Shown: positions 16,205 through 24,733, counted from the first letter of the stretch. The stretch is DNA of 35,282 bases from Secundilactobacillus silagincola (GCF_002583405.1 NZ_BCMJ01000015.1:1-35282); one strand, 5' to 3'. The notes: a model not told the origin generated them from the sequence alone. Made by a program: numbers and translations.

Positions 16205-17520
16205 CTCACTAATACAGTTGATATGATAGTCCACAAGCGTTAATTCCCGGCTAGCCACCGGTACATGCTTTGAAGCCTGTGCTTAGTAGGCTAGTTCAAA
16301 GTTTTCAGTATCCCTGATATTCAGGGCCGCATTAATATCACGATCTTCAATATAGTTGCAGTTCTGACATTCATACACCCGGTCTTGGAGTTTTAAATCA
16401 ACTTTTTTATGACCACATTGGTGACACACTTTAGAAGTCGGTTCAAAACGGTGGGTTAAATGCACTGGAATGCCTAACTGCTGGCATTTAGAAACTAGCT
16501 TAATTCTGAAGTTATAAAAGCCTTGGTAATTCACAGCCTTAGCTAAATGCCGATTTTTCATCATACCTTTAACATTCAATACCCACTGTGGTTTGGTTCT
16601 CACCACAGTAGCGATAATCTTGTTTTGATAATCCGACTGAATGTTGGTTAACCGTTGATATAAGCGTTGCACTTTCCGCTGAGTTTTGGCTAGATTAAAA
16701 TCAGTAGCAGATTTCCCTTCTTTCTGTCTTCTAGCTTTCAGTGCAAGATACTGACGGGACAACTTCCTTTGCAGGCGTCTAAGGCGTTTTCTGATTCGCC
16801 TTATCCGACTACTTTTATTCTGATTGTGATACAAAGTGCCATCGTTTAAAATGGCAAACTCTTTTAAACCAAGGTCAATGCCGATAGGCTCGCCGGTCAG
16901 TTCTAGCTTTGGTAATTCAGCCTGTTCCACTAAACAGGTCAGGTAATACCGACCAGCTTTGAATTTGATTCGGCCTTGTTTGATAACGAAGTGTTCTGAG
17001 TCTGTAGGAATATAGCCCAACTCTTTCAAACGTACCCAACCAAGCTTGGGTAACTTGATCCGGTGACGCTGACAGGGAATGATTTGCGTTTTACCGTTCT
17101 TAACAAAGTAGTAACTACCCTGACCGCGTTTAAACGAGCGCCAATGTGGGAAACCGCTCAGCTTCTTAAAAAAACGTTTCATAGCCATATCAGCATCAAT
17201 AAAGGCCTGTTTAATGGATTTGGCATATAAATCCTTGATCCATAGATCATCAGGGTTAGCTTCTAGATATTTATGGTTAAACCACTTACTAAAGGCGTAA
17301 GCGGTTAAGTAGCAATAACCCATTTCGTAGCGTTGTTGATTGATATCCAAAAACAAATTATAGGCCCAACGACTGCCACCAATATGACAATCAATCTGCC
17401 AGGCTTGTTTTTCAGTTGGCTTAATTTCGACTTTGTAGGTGAGTAACATCAGTGGTTCCGCCTTATTGAATTTAATCACCAAGGTGAGGTGTCCCTCATA
17501 TTATACGGGATGGCTTTATC
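16205..17520 (-). mobile_element. IS605-family element carrying only tnpB (IS1341-like)
   Basis: The element holds a lone tnpB, no tnpA. At the tnpB start side is a short hairpin TGAGG-TGTC-CCTCA (17485-17498), and past the tnpB stop a GC-rich hairpin with CCGG arms (16247-16261). Both are of the sort found at IS200/IS605 ends. No terminal inverted repeat or target duplication is expected for this family, so the boundaries are approximate. It sits between lysC and yfmF, divergent from yfmF. Confidence 0.7.
16283..17449 (-). CDS. tnpB: TnpB-like RNA-guided protein, RuvC-II Glu missing (probably nuclease-dead)
   Basis: TnpB proteins are omega-RNA-guided DNA nucleases, ancestors of Cas12. The start is ATG 17449 (388 residues, MLLTYKVEIKPTEKQ, with GGCGGA upstream) rather than an in-frame TTG at 17482. 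RuvC-I is intact (GIDLGLKEFA, D192), as are the zinc ribbon (CHQC and CQNC) and RuvC-III (EDRDINAALNI, D369/D371). The RuvC-II segment, normally of the form xIxIEDLNVxGMM, reads TKPQWVLNVKGMMKNRHLAK (V290-L291). Three or four residues including the catalytic Glu and the next Asp are absent in frame. The rest of the frame is intact. The -10-like TATAAT on the minus strand is at 17505-17500. Confidence 0.85.
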   Translation of the reverse strand: MLLTYKVEIKPTEKQAWQIDCHIGGSRWAYNLFLDINQQRYEMGYCYLTAYAFSKWFNHKYLEANPDDLWIKDLYAKSIKQAFIDADMAMKRFFKKLSGFPHWRSFKRGQGSYYFVKNGKTQIIPCQRHRIKLPKLGWVRLKELGYIPTDSEHFVIKQGRIKFKAGRYYLTCLVEQAELPKLELTGEPIGIDLGLKEFAILNDGTLYHNQNKSSRIRRIRKRLRRLQRKLSRQYLALKARRQKEGKSATDFNLAKTQRKVQRLYQRLTNIQSDYQNKIIATVVRTKPQWVLNVKGMMKNRHLAKAVNYQGFYNFRIKLVSKCQQLGIPVHLTHRFEPTSKVCHQCGHKKVDLKLQDRVYECQNCNYIEDRDINAALNIRDTENFELAY

Positions 17521-17873
17521 TTAAAAAGCCTTTTAATGAAATTCATATAAATCACTACTTATAAGCTATCAGCTAATACGGAAAATTTAACGCCTAACTT
17601 TAACCTTGTGAAACCTTCTACCAGACTTATAAGAATACAGAATAGTATAGAAGCACCACTTTCCAAAGATTGATATCCTTTTACAACAAAAACAGTTACT
17701 GTTCATTCCTCCTACAGGCTTAATTTAACATTAAGAATAGCAAAGAAGTTGGTTAAAAGGCAAGTTGTGTCGTGAAAGTTAACCACTTTTAAATTCACCG
17801 AAATTTTTTGTTAATTTATTTTATTTTTCAATTCAAAAGGGTGGTGTTTTAGTTGTAAATCATCTAATATGGT
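17521..17873. other. Intergenic region upstream of yfmF, no gene recognised
   Basis: About 350 A/T-rich bases between the tnpB element and yfmF. I see no protein or RNA gene I can support and no clear promoter. An imperfectly placed inverted repeat GGTTAA (17751-17756) with TTAACC (17779-17784) is present. T-rich sequence at 17805-17835 precedes yfmF. Only a 39-codon cysteine-containing open frame runs on the minus strand (17706-17587). Confidence 0.6.
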
Positions 17874-17900
17874 TTGGTAATGTCCAAAGGAGGGCTAAAT

Positions 17901-19160
17901 TTGCCAAAGCAATTAGCAAAGGGCGTTTGGTTAAACGTCATTCCAACGACCCAATTCAAAACGATTAGTATGACGGTTGATTTTATCGCGCCTGGCAACG
18001 TACGGGAGCTATCCAACCGAATTTTATTAGCTCAGCTACTGGAAACCAGCAGTGCTGACTACCCAACGCAAACTTCATTAGCGCAGAAACTTTCCATGAT
18101 GTATGGTGCAAGCTACGGCGTGAATGTTTTTCGTTATGGGTTGCAGGAAGGGTTGCGCTTTTCAAGTACTATTATTAATGACCATTTTATCGGCGGTGAA
18201 TCGCTGCTTAATGAGATGGTAAACTTCTTACACAGTGTTATCTATCGGCCATTGATTAACGATGATGCCTTCGAAACAGTAACGTTTGCTCGTCAGAAAC
18301 AAAATTTACTGGCTTATTTAAAGTCGTTAAATGACGACAAGCAGTACTATGCTGAACAGCAACTCAGTCAGCTTTATTTTAAAAATGAGCCTTTTTTTGC
18401 CACCAGTCTTTATGGTGATGCAGAAACGATTAACGGTATTACTGCACACGATCTTTATGCGATTTATCAGCACTTACTAGCGACTAACCAGGTCCAGATC
18501 ACAGTTGCAGGTGATGTTTCGGAAGCTGATTTAGTTGCTGCCTTAACAAACTGGCAGCTTAAAGATCGGCAAATTCAGACATCTGAATTGATTTATCGTC
18601 GCCCTGAGACCGAGATCGTATCGAAGACTGAAGGCCAGCCTTTGCAGCAATCAAAGCTGAATATGGCATACAAACTGCCAGTTTATTACCGTGACGCTGA
18701 TTTTTATAAAGCCTTGGTGTTCAACGGCTTATTTGGTGGAACGCCGATTTCAATGTTATTTAAGAACGTTCGGGAGAAGAATAGCTTAGCTTACTACGCC
18801 TCTAGCCGATTTGATGGTTTTACCGGTACACTGCTTGTGCAAACGGGAATTGACCAGTCTAATGAAGCTGCAGTGAAGACGATTATTGCTCAGCAACTTG
18901 ATACCATCGCTAACGGCCAGTTTAGTGATGAAGTTTTTAATCAAGTTGTTGCTAGTTTGATTAATGGCAGGGAATCGCGTTTGGATTCTCAGCGCGCATT
19001 GGTCAATCAAGTGATGCTGGATCAGCTGCTTCATAGCAGCGTCAGTGCAACTGAGTGGGTTAAACGAATTAAGCAAGTGACTAAGGAAGACGTAGCGATG
19101 ATTGCTAAACAAGTTCATCTTCAGGCAACTTATTTTTTGAAGGGAGAGGACGCCAAGTGA
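17901..19160 (+). CDS. yfmF: M16-family peptidase-like protein YfmF (zinc-site-less partner)
   Basis: Pitrilysin-fold protein, equivalent to YmfF of B. subtilis. Its place is always next to the active-looking YfmH. The 419-residue product (from TTG 17901) has the two M16 half-domains but no HxxEH zinc motif; the corresponding stretch reads LLAQLLETSSADYP. So it is expected to be the non-catalytic subunit of a heterodimer. The TTG start is chosen because a strong AAAGGAGGG lies at 17884-17892; the in-frame ATG at 17880 would put that site inside the gene. Databases associate this pair with modification of elongation factor P, but its biochemical role is not established. Its stop overlaps the yfmH start (GTGA). 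Confidence 0.9.
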   Translation: MPKQLAKGVWLNVIPTTQFKTISMTVDFIAPGNVRELSNRILLAQLLETSSADYPTQTSLAQKLSMMYGASYGVNVFRYGLQEGLRFSSTIINDHFIGGESLLNEMVNFLHSVIYRPLINDDAFETVTFARQKQNLLAYLKSLNDDKQYYAEQQLSQLYFKNEPFFATSLYGDAETINGITAHDLYAIYQHLLATNQVQITVAGDVSEADLVAALTNWQLKDRQIQTSELIYRRPETEIVSKTEGQPLQQSKLNMAYKLPVYYRDADFYKALVFNGLFGGTPISMLFKNVREKNSLAYYASSRFDGFTGTLLVQTGIDQSNEAAVKTIIAQQLDTIANGQFSDEVFNQVVASLINGRESRLDSQRALVNQVMLDQLLHSSVSATEWVKRIKQVTKEDVAMIAKQVHLQATYFLKGEDAK

Positions 19161-20443
19161 AACAGCGACATTATTCGGATTTAGGCGAGACGCTCTATTC
19201 AGAAACGTTAGATAATGGTTTACGCGTTTATTTATTATCTAAAGCAGGTTTTCACAAAACTTATGCGGTGATGACCACAGATTATGGGTCAATTGACCAG
19301 TCGTTTGTACCACTAAATGGGACAGAACCAGTGACGCAACCTGCAGGGATTGCACATTTTCTTGAGCACAAAATGTTTGAGAAAGCTGATCACGACGCGT
19401 TTGATACGTTTGCGCACTTTGGTGGCAGTTCCAATGCGTTTACCAGTTTCACCCATACGAGTTATTTATTTTCTGCCACGCATCATTTGAAAGAAAATTT
19501 AGAAACGCTACTTGATTTTGTTCAGGATCCTTATTTTACGGATAAAACGGTTAATAAAGAAAAGGGCATCATTGGCCAAGAGATCCAAATGTATGAGGAT
19601 GATCCTAATTCTCGGGCTTATTTTGGAACAATTGCTAACCTTTATCCTAATCAGCCATTAGCTGATGATATTGCCGGAACGATTGAATCTATTGCTAAAA
19701 TCACTCCTGATGACCTTTATTTAGCTCATCAGACGTTCTATCATCCTAGCAACATGAGTTTGTTCGTAGTTGGCCGATTAGAACCATCAGAAACGTTAGC
19801 ATGGATCAAGAGTAACCAGACAGCTAAACAGTTTGCTGAACCAGCGCCTATTAGGCGCATTCTGCCACCATTTTCAGACCAAATTATTGAACATAAACAA
19901 TTAGTGATGCCGGTTGAACGGCCTAAAGTCACTATTGGAATCCGTGGCATGGACAAGCTGCCAGTAGGCATTGAGCGGCTTAAGTACGAGGACGCATTAT
20001 CATTAGGCTTTACGCTCCTATTAGGTGAAACCGCGCCAGACTTCTTGTCATTGTATGATCAGGGCATTATAGATGACAGTTTTGGTTATAATATTGAACT
20101 GCAGCGTGGTGCCCACCACGTGATTATGGCGGGTGAAGCGGATGATCCTGCTGCCTTTGAGAATGCATTAAGTGATATTTTGCAGCATGCTGACGATAAG
20201 CTAGCAGCTGCTGGTGACCGGTTTGAAGCCGTTCAGCGGGAGGCTATCGGTAGCACGTTATCATCGTTTAATTCACTAGAAGCAATCGCCAATCAATTTG
20301 ATGATCGGCTGTATGGTGAAGCAAACTTATTTGATGAAGTTGGTGTGGTTAAGGCACTGACCATGAGCGATGTTATTTCGACAATGCAACAATTTATTCG
20401 GACGGCTAGTATCAGTGTTCAAGAAATCGTTTCGGGTCATTAA
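19157..20443 (+). CDS. yfmH: M16-family zinc metallopeptidase YfmH
   Basis: Catalytic-type partner of YfmF. The 428-residue protein carries the inverted zinc motif HFLEH at residues 67-71 (H67, H71 zinc ligands, E70 catalytic) and the downstream NKEKGIIGQEIQMYEDDP segment with the third ligand Glu. The start is GTG 19157, overlapping the yfmF stop by four bases with GGGAGAGG upstream, so translation is coupled. In B. subtilis a short-chain dehydrogenase gene (ymfI) follows; here rodZ comes next and ymfI is missing. Confidence 0.92.
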   Translation: MKQRHYSDLGETLYSETLDNGLRVYLLSKAGFHKTYAVMTTDYGSIDQSFVPLNGTEPVTQPAGIAHFLEHKMFEKADHDAFDTFAHFGGSSNAFTSFTHTSYLFSATHHLKENLETLLDFVQDPYFTDKTVNKEKGIIGQEIQMYEDDPNSRAYFGTIANLYPNQPLADDIAGTIESIAKITPDDLYLAHQTFYHPSNMSLFVVGRLEPSETLAWIKSNQTAKQFAEPAPIRRILPPFSDQIIEHKQLVMPVERPKVTIGIRGMDKLPVGIERLKYEDALSLGFTLLLGETAPDFLSLYDQGIIDDSFGYNIELQRGAHHVIMAGEADDPAAFENALSDILQHADDKLAAAGDRFEAVQREAIGSTLSSFNSLEAIANQFDDRLYGEANLFDEVGVVKALTMSDVISTMQQFIRTASISVQEIVSGH

Positions 20444-20479
20444 GAAAGGCTTAAAAAGTTGTCAGACTTGAATTCATCG

Positions 20480-20508
20480 TTAAATCATGGTCTGACGTAT
20501 GCTATACT
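20480..20508 (+). promoter_or_regulatory. Promoter of rodZ with flanking inverted repeat
   Basis: TATACT (20503-20508) lies 17 bp after a weak -35 TTAAAT (20480-20485). A perfect 7-bp inverted repeat GTCAGAC (20461-20467) and GTCTGAC (20490-20496) brackets the -35 and could be an operator. No regulator is known to me for it. Confidence 0.5.
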
Positions 20509-20555
20509 AAGACTGAAATAATAAGACTTTATAGGTTATAGGTGGAGAAAAATTT

Positions 20556-21509
20556 ATGAGTGAAAATACTAAGTCAATTGGCGAAACTTTACGTGACGCC
20601 CGGATCGCTAAGGGTTATACCCTGGATGACCTTCAGCAGACGACAAAAATTCAAAAGCGGTACCTGATTGCAATTGAAGACGGTAATTTCTCAGATTTAC
20701 CAGGTGATTTCTACGTTCGTGCTTTTATTAAGCAGTACGCTCAGACCGTTGGTTTAGACGGGAACGAGTTGCTTGATGAATATAGTGATCAGCTACCAAG
20801 TACGAAAACGCAGGAATACGTGGATCGGGTTAATGAAGACAATCCATCTACTCGTTCCGCACAGCGTAAAGTGGATGATCGAGCGGCTAAGATTAAGCGT
20901 CAAGTCCCGATTGTTGCTGCCGTTATTGTGGTTGTCGCAGTGCTGATTGGGATTTGGTTGGCGACGACTAGAAGTTCGCAGTCCAGCAATAAAGCTCAAA
21001 ACGTGGATAGCAGTTCAGTTTCGGTTTCTGGCAGTGCTGCTAAGTCTAGCTCTTCAGCTAAGGCTTCCAGCAAGAAGACCAACTCATCTTCTAAGAAGGT
21101 CTCAAAAGCCAGTTTCAGTAAGGTTTCGACTTCAGGAAATGCGACGACTTATACGATGAAGAACGCGCCAAAAGACAAAACGATTAAGATCAAAACGTCA
21201 AATAATGCGTGGGTATCCGTTACTTCTGCAGGGACTTCTGCCTTCCAGGGCACGGTGACTGCTGCCAAGACCCAAAGCGTTAAGGTGAGTGCAACTGCAA
21301 CTTCTGTAACGTTGAATTTAGGCAATGCACCAGAGACTAAGATTACGATTGGTGGTAAAACATTACCAATCTCAACGGCTACGAGTTCAGCAACCACTGC
21401 TTCGTCAACGAATGCATCTTCGACGACAGGTTCGACTGCCGGTACCGCTAGTTCCGCATCGTCAACAACGACATCTCAGGTTCAAAATATCACCGTACAA
21501 TTTAAGTAA
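20556..21509 (+). CDS. rodZ: Cytoskeletal membrane protein RodZ (YmfM)
   Basis: Membrane anchor for MreB filaments. The 317-residue protein has an N-terminal Cro/CI-like helix-turn-helix domain (about 5-75, SIGETLRDARIAKGYTLDDL), a linker, one membrane span (about 115-135, VPIVAAVIVVVAVLIGIW) and a Ser/Lys-rich outer linker. A DUF4115-type beta domain (about 190-275) and a long Ser/Thr/Ala tail follow. The order HTH-TM-beta and the location before pgsA-cinA-recA are diagnostic. The low-complexity tail is likely a wall-spanning tether. It has its own promoter and terminator. Confidence 0.93.
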   Translation: MSENTKSIGETLRDARIAKGYTLDDLQQTTKIQKRYLIAIEDGNFSDLPGDFYVRAFIKQYAQTVGLDGNELLDEYSDQLPSTKTQEYVDRVNEDNPSTRSAQRKVDDRAAKIKRQVPIVAAVIVVVAVLIGIWLATTRSSQSSNKAQNVDSSSVSVSGSAAKSSSSAKASSKKTNSSSKKVSKASFSKVSTSGNATTYTMKNAPKDKTIKIKTSNNAWVSVTSAGTSAFQGTVTAAKTQSVKVSATATSVTLNLGNAPETKITIGGKTLPISTATSSATTASSTNASSTTGSTAGTASSASSTTTSQVQNITVQFK

Positions 21510-21514
21510 TCAAA

Positions 21515-21542
21515 AAAAGGTAAGCTGACTGGCTTGCCTTTT
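21515..21542 (+). terminator. Terminator after rodZ
   Basis: AAAAGGTAAGC (21515-21525) pairs with GCTTGCCTTTT (21532-21542), one G-U pair, followed by C then TTGAG. The U run is the TTTT of the arm itself. Confidence 0.65.
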
Positions 21543-21572
21543 CTTGAGAAAGACGTATTTGGAGGGAACACC

Positions 21573-22160
21573 GTGAACTTACCTAATAAATTAACAATTG
21601 GTCGGATTATTCTGATTCCAATCTTTCTGATTATTCTGGCGGTACCAATGAACTGGGGATCAGTTGTCTGGTTGTCTACGAGAATTCCGGTCACTCAGAT
21701 TGTAGCGGCGATTATTTTTGCCGTTGCCTCAATTACTGACTTTTTGGATGGTCAAATCGCTCGTCGAGGACATTTGGTGACTAACTTCGGTAAATTTGCT
21801 GATCCGTTAGCAGATAAAATGCTTGTCATGACAGCCTTTGTTTTGCTTGTTCAAATGGGCATGGCACCGGCTTGGGTCGTGGCAATTATCGTTTGCCGGG
21901 AATTAGCAGTGACGGGGTTACGCTTGATTATCGTTGAAAATAACGGTCGGGTCATGGCTGCAGCTTGGCCTGGCAAGATCAAAACAACGTCACAGATGTT
22001 TAGTATTATTTTATTATTATTGAACAATGTGCTGTTTGCTAACTGGCATTTCCCATTGGGGACAATTTTGCTCTATGTTTGCTTATTCTTTACGATTTAC
22101 TCAGGAATTGATTATTTCGTTAAGAACCGAAGCGTTTTTGCAGATTCATTTAACGACTAA
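21573..22160 (+). CDS. pgsA: CDP-diacylglycerol-glycerol-3-phosphate 3-phosphatidyltransferase
   Basis: Makes phosphatidylglycerol phosphate, the precursor of phosphatidylglycerol, which is also the substrate LtaS consumes. The 195-residue protein begins at GTG 21573 (MNLPNKLTIGRIIL) behind GGAGGG at 21561-21566; an ATG at 21534 is in frame but lies in the rodZ terminator. The CDP-alcohol phosphotransferase motif DGx2ARx8Gx3Dx3D is complete (D59 G60, A63 R64, G73, D77, D81). Several membrane segments follow. Confidence 0.96.
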   Translation: MNLPNKLTIGRIILIPIFLIILAVPMNWGSVVWLSTRIPVTQIVAAIIFAVASITDFLDGQIARRGHLVTNFGKFADPLADKMLVMTAFVLLVQMGMAPAWVVAIIVCRELAVTGLRLIIVENNGRVMAAAWPGKIKTTSQMFSIILLLLNNVLFANWHFPLGTILLYVCLFFTIYSGIDYFVKNRSVFADSFND

Positions 22161-22164
22161 AAAG

Positions 22165-22202
22165 AAAAGGGTGTACTCTTTAGATGAGAGTGACCCTTTT
22201 TT
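22165..22202 (+). terminator. Terminator after pgsA
   Basis: The AAAAGGGT and ACTCT blocks (22165-22179) pair with AGAGT and ACCCTTTT across a small internal mismatch, followed by TT. cinA starts 28 bases later. Confidence 0.65.
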
Positions 22203-22229
22203 ACTAGAAACGACAGGAGGAATGCATGG

Positions 22230-23477
22230 ATGAATGCCGAAATTATTGCTGTAGGTACGGAGTTATTGCTTGGCCAGATTGCTAATACTAACGGGGCTTA
22301 TCTTGCTCAAAAATTGGCTGAAATTGGGGTTAACGTTTATTATCAAACAGTGGTGGGGGATAATCCTAAACGGCTTGAGAGCGTCCTAAGAATGGCTGAA
22401 AACCGTAGTGATTTAGTACTAACAATTGGTGGTCTAGGTCCTACTGAAGATGATTTAACGAAGCAAATCGTCGCACGACATTTGGAAGAGCCATTAGTGA
22501 CGGATACGGACGCAAAGAAGAAAATTGATGAATACGCTGCAAAGACTGGCAAAAACTTAACACCTAATAATGCGAAACAGGCATTGAAAATCCAAAACGC
22601 AATCAGCCTCACTAATCATAACGGTTTCGCTGTGGGTGACCTTTATTTGAGCCACCATGGCACAGGCTATGTGTTATTACCAGGTCCGCCAGCTGAGTGC
22701 ATAATGATGATTGATCGAGAATTAATTCCACAACTAAAAAAACGTGGGCAACAGAGTCACGTATTTACTTCTAGAGTGATGCGTTTTATCGGGATCGGAG
22801 AATCCAAGCTGGTGGATGATCTGTCCGATTTGATCGATCACCAGACGAACCCAACAATTGCACCATACGCAAAAATGGCAGAGGTGACGCTTCGTGTGAC
22901 TGCTTCAGCAGCGAACGAAGATCAGGCTGAAACTTTGATACAAGACACAGTCGATAAGATACTCGCTCGTGACGGACAGTATTTTTATGGCTATGGGGAT
23001 GATAATTCACTTGCAAACGTGGTTGTTAATCAACTTATCGACCGTAAACTTTCAATAACAGCAGCAGAGAGTCTAACTGCCGGTGAATTCCAAAGCACGA
23101 TTGGAAGTGTTCCCGGTGTTTCAGCCGTTTTTCCAGGCGGATTTGTGACGTATGCGAACGAAGCCAAACATCAGTTGCTTTCGATCCCGTCTGATGTAAT
23201 TGATTCGCAAGGCGTGGTTAGCGAAGCGACTGCTATTTGGATGGCCAAACAAGCACGGGCAAAAATGCAGACTGACATTGCCGTTTCCTTTACTGGTGTA
23301 GCAGGTCCTGATGAGCTTGAAGGGCAACCTGCCGGGACTGTGTGGATTGGCATTGCATATCGGGATGAGGAGCCAAAGGCTTATTTGTACCGCTTTACTA
23401 ATGGTCGTCAGCAGATTCGAGCACGTTCGGTAATGGCTGGATTAGATCTCATTCGGCAAAGATTAGCGGTCAATTAA
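22230..23477 (+). CDS. cinA: CinA: competence/damage-inducible protein, nicotinamide-nucleotide amidase
   Basis: Two-domain protein. The N-terminal molybdopterin-binding-like domain (about 1-170, MNAEIIAVGTELLLGQI, GGLGPTEDD) is followed by the C-terminal PncC-type domain (about 250-415, AAESLTAGEFQSTIGSVPG, GPDELEGQPAGTVWIG), which deamidates NMN in pyridine-nucleotide recycling. At 415 residues it is full length. Four ATG triplets stand within 14 bases; the one at 22230 is in frame and about nine bases after GGAGG. recA follows after 88 bp with its own promoter, the classic cinA-recA pair. Confidence 0.95.
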   Translation: MNAEIIAVGTELLLGQIANTNGAYLAQKLAEIGVNVYYQTVVGDNPKRLESVLRMAENRSDLVLTIGGLGPTEDDLTKQIVARHLEEPLVTDTDAKKKIDEYAAKTGKNLTPNNAKQALKIQNAISLTNHNGFAVGDLYLSHHGTGYVLLPGPPAECIMMIDRELIPQLKKRGQQSHVFTSRVMRFIGIGESKLVDDLSDLIDHQTNPTIAPYAKMAEVTLRVTASAANEDQAETLIQDTVDKILARDGQYFYGYGDDNSLANVVVNQLIDRKLSITAAESLTAGEFQSTIGSVPGVSAVFPGGFVTYANEAKHQLLSIPSDVIDSQGVVSEATAIWMAKQARAKMQTDIAVSFTGVAGPDELEGQPAGTVWIGIAYRDEEPKAYLYRFTNGRQQIRARSVMAGLDLIRQRLAVN

Positions 23478-23481
23478 AATA

Positions 23482-23495
23482 CGAACCTTTGTTCT
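23482..23495 (+). promoter_or_regulatory. LexA (DinR) SOS box upstream of recA
   Basis: CGAAC-CTTT-GTTCT (23482-23495) matches the Gram-positive LexA operator CGAAC-N4-GTTCG at nine of ten half-site bases. It lies directly upstream of the recA -35, so LexA would repress recA until DNA damage. Confidence 0.8.
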
Positions 23496-23503
23496 ATTTT
23501 TGC

Positions 23504-23532
23504 TTGCAATTTAGTGTTAAGAAAGGTATAGT
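23504..23532 (+). promoter_or_regulatory. Promoter of recA
   Basis: TTGCAA (23504-23509) and TATAGT (23527-23532), spacer 17 bp, nine bases after the LexA box. Confidence 0.8.
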
Positions 23533-23565
23533 TTAATTTGCAAATGGCTACTAAGGAGGAACTAC

Positions 23566-24690
23566 ATGGCTGACGAACGGCAAGCAGCGTTAGATGCTGC
23601 ATTAAAGAAAATTGAAAAAAACTTTGGTAAAGGTTCTATCATGAGAATGGGTGATAAAGCTGATACTCAGATCTCAACGATTTCCAGTGGGTCGCTAGCA
23701 CTAGATAATGCATTAGGTGTTGGTGGCTACCCTCGCGGTAGAATCGTGGAAGTTTACGGTCCAGAAAGTTCTGGGAAAACTACCGTGGCATTACACGCGG
23801 TAGCTGAAGTTCAGAAGAACGGTGGAACTGCAGCTTACATTGATGCCGAAAATGCACTGGATCCAGCCTATGCCACTCATTTAGGTGTTAACATCGATGA
23901 TTTGCTGCTTTCACAACCTGATACTGGCGAACAGGGTCTAGAAATTGCGGATGCACTTGTGGCAAGTGGTGCTGTTGACATGATCGTTGTCGATTCCGTT
24001 GCTGCCTTAGTTCCTCGTGCCGAAATTGACGGCGAGATGGGGGACGCCCATGTTGGGTTACAAGCGCGGTTAATGTCACAGGCGCTTCGTAAATTATCAG
24101 GATCGATTAACAAGACCAAAACAATTGCGATTTTTATCAACCAAATTCGTGAAAAAGTTGGTGTAATGTTTGGTAACCCAGAAACCACTCCTGGTGGCCG
24201 GGCCCTTAAATTCTACGCAACGATTCGTTTGGAAGTTCGGCGCGCAGAGCAAATCAAGGAGGGAACCGATATTATCGGTAACCGTGTTCGGATTAAAGTG
24301 GTTAAGAACAAGGTAGCGCCGCCATTCAAACGTGCCGAAGTTGATATCATGTACGGGACTGGTATTTCACAGACCGGCGAGCTAGTGGACATGGCGGTTG
24401 ACAAAGATATTGTTAATAAGTCTGGTTCATGGTATTCGTACGGCGATGATCGGATTGGTCAGGGACGTGAGAATGCCAAGGCTTATCTTGCCGAACATCC
24501 TGATACCATGGCAGAGATCAAAGCCAAGGTGCGTAAAGCTTATAACATGGACGGCACTACCGAAGATGATTCAGAACAACCGGTAGATGAAAAGAATGTT
24601 GAAACTTTAGACCTTGATGCCAAAGATAACAAGGATAATAAGGATAATAAGGATTCAAAAGCCCCTAAAAACAAACCTACAAAAGCATAA
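23566..24690 (+). CDS. recA: Recombinase RecA
   Basis: Strand-exchange protein that also triggers LexA self-cleavage. The 374-residue protein has the ATP-binding GPESSGKTT (residues 65-73), the Walker B VDSVAAL segment, the L2 loop [21 protein letters not shown] with central NPETTPGG, and the usual C-terminal domain. The extreme C terminus carries a low-complexity tail of DNK repeats ([11 protein letters not shown]-like) encoded by 9-bp tandem repeats (about 24624-24656). Tails of this part vary between species. Ribosome site is AAGGAGG. It has its own LexA-controlled promoter and terminator. Confidence 0.98.
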   Translation: MADERQAALDAALKKIEKNFGKGSIMRMGDKADTQISTISSGSLALDNALGVGGYPRGRIVEVYGPESSGKTTVALHAVAEVQKNGGTAAYIDAENALDPAYATHLGVNIDDLLLSQPDTGEQGLEIADALVASGAVDMIVVDSVAALVPRAEIDGEMGDAHVGLQARLMSQALRKLSGSINKTKTIAIFINQIREKVGVMFGNPETTPGGRALKFYATIRLEVRRAEQIKEGTDIIGNRVRIKVVKNKVAPPFKRAEVDIMYGTGISQTGELVDMAVDKDIVNKSGSWYSYGDDRIGQGRENAKAYLAEHPDTMAEIKAKVRKAYNMDGTTEDDSEQPVDEKNVETLDLDAKDNKDNKDNKDSKAPKNKPTKA

Positions 24691-24700
24691 TGATTAATAT

Positions 24701-24733
24701 AAAAATCTGGGAGAGTTACTCCTAGATTTTTTT
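24701..24733 (+). terminator. Terminator after recA
   Basis: AAAAATCTGGGAG (24701-24713) pairs with CTCCTAGATTTTT (24719-24731), one G-U pair, loop AGTTA, followed by more T. Confidence 0.9.

Noticed and set aside
16129-16282. A lysine riboswitch or lysine T-box upstream of lysC
   Set aside because: No T-box sequence and no recognisable L-box features; the interval is mostly the end of the tnpB element.
17587-17706. Minus-strand 39-codon frame with cysteines (MNSNCFCCKR start) behind AGGAGG
   Set aside because: The ribosome site is only one base from the ATG, too close to work well, and the composition looks random. It is worth only a glance in ribosome profiling.
20990-21110. Ser-rich repeats in rodZ as a possible surface adhesin
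   Set aside because: The HTH-TM-DUF4115 order identifies RodZ; the Ser-rich parts are linker and tail.
24624-24656. Short tandem repeats that might suggest a CRISPR or repeat locus
   Set aside because: They are in frame within the recA tail, 9 bp long, with no spacers.
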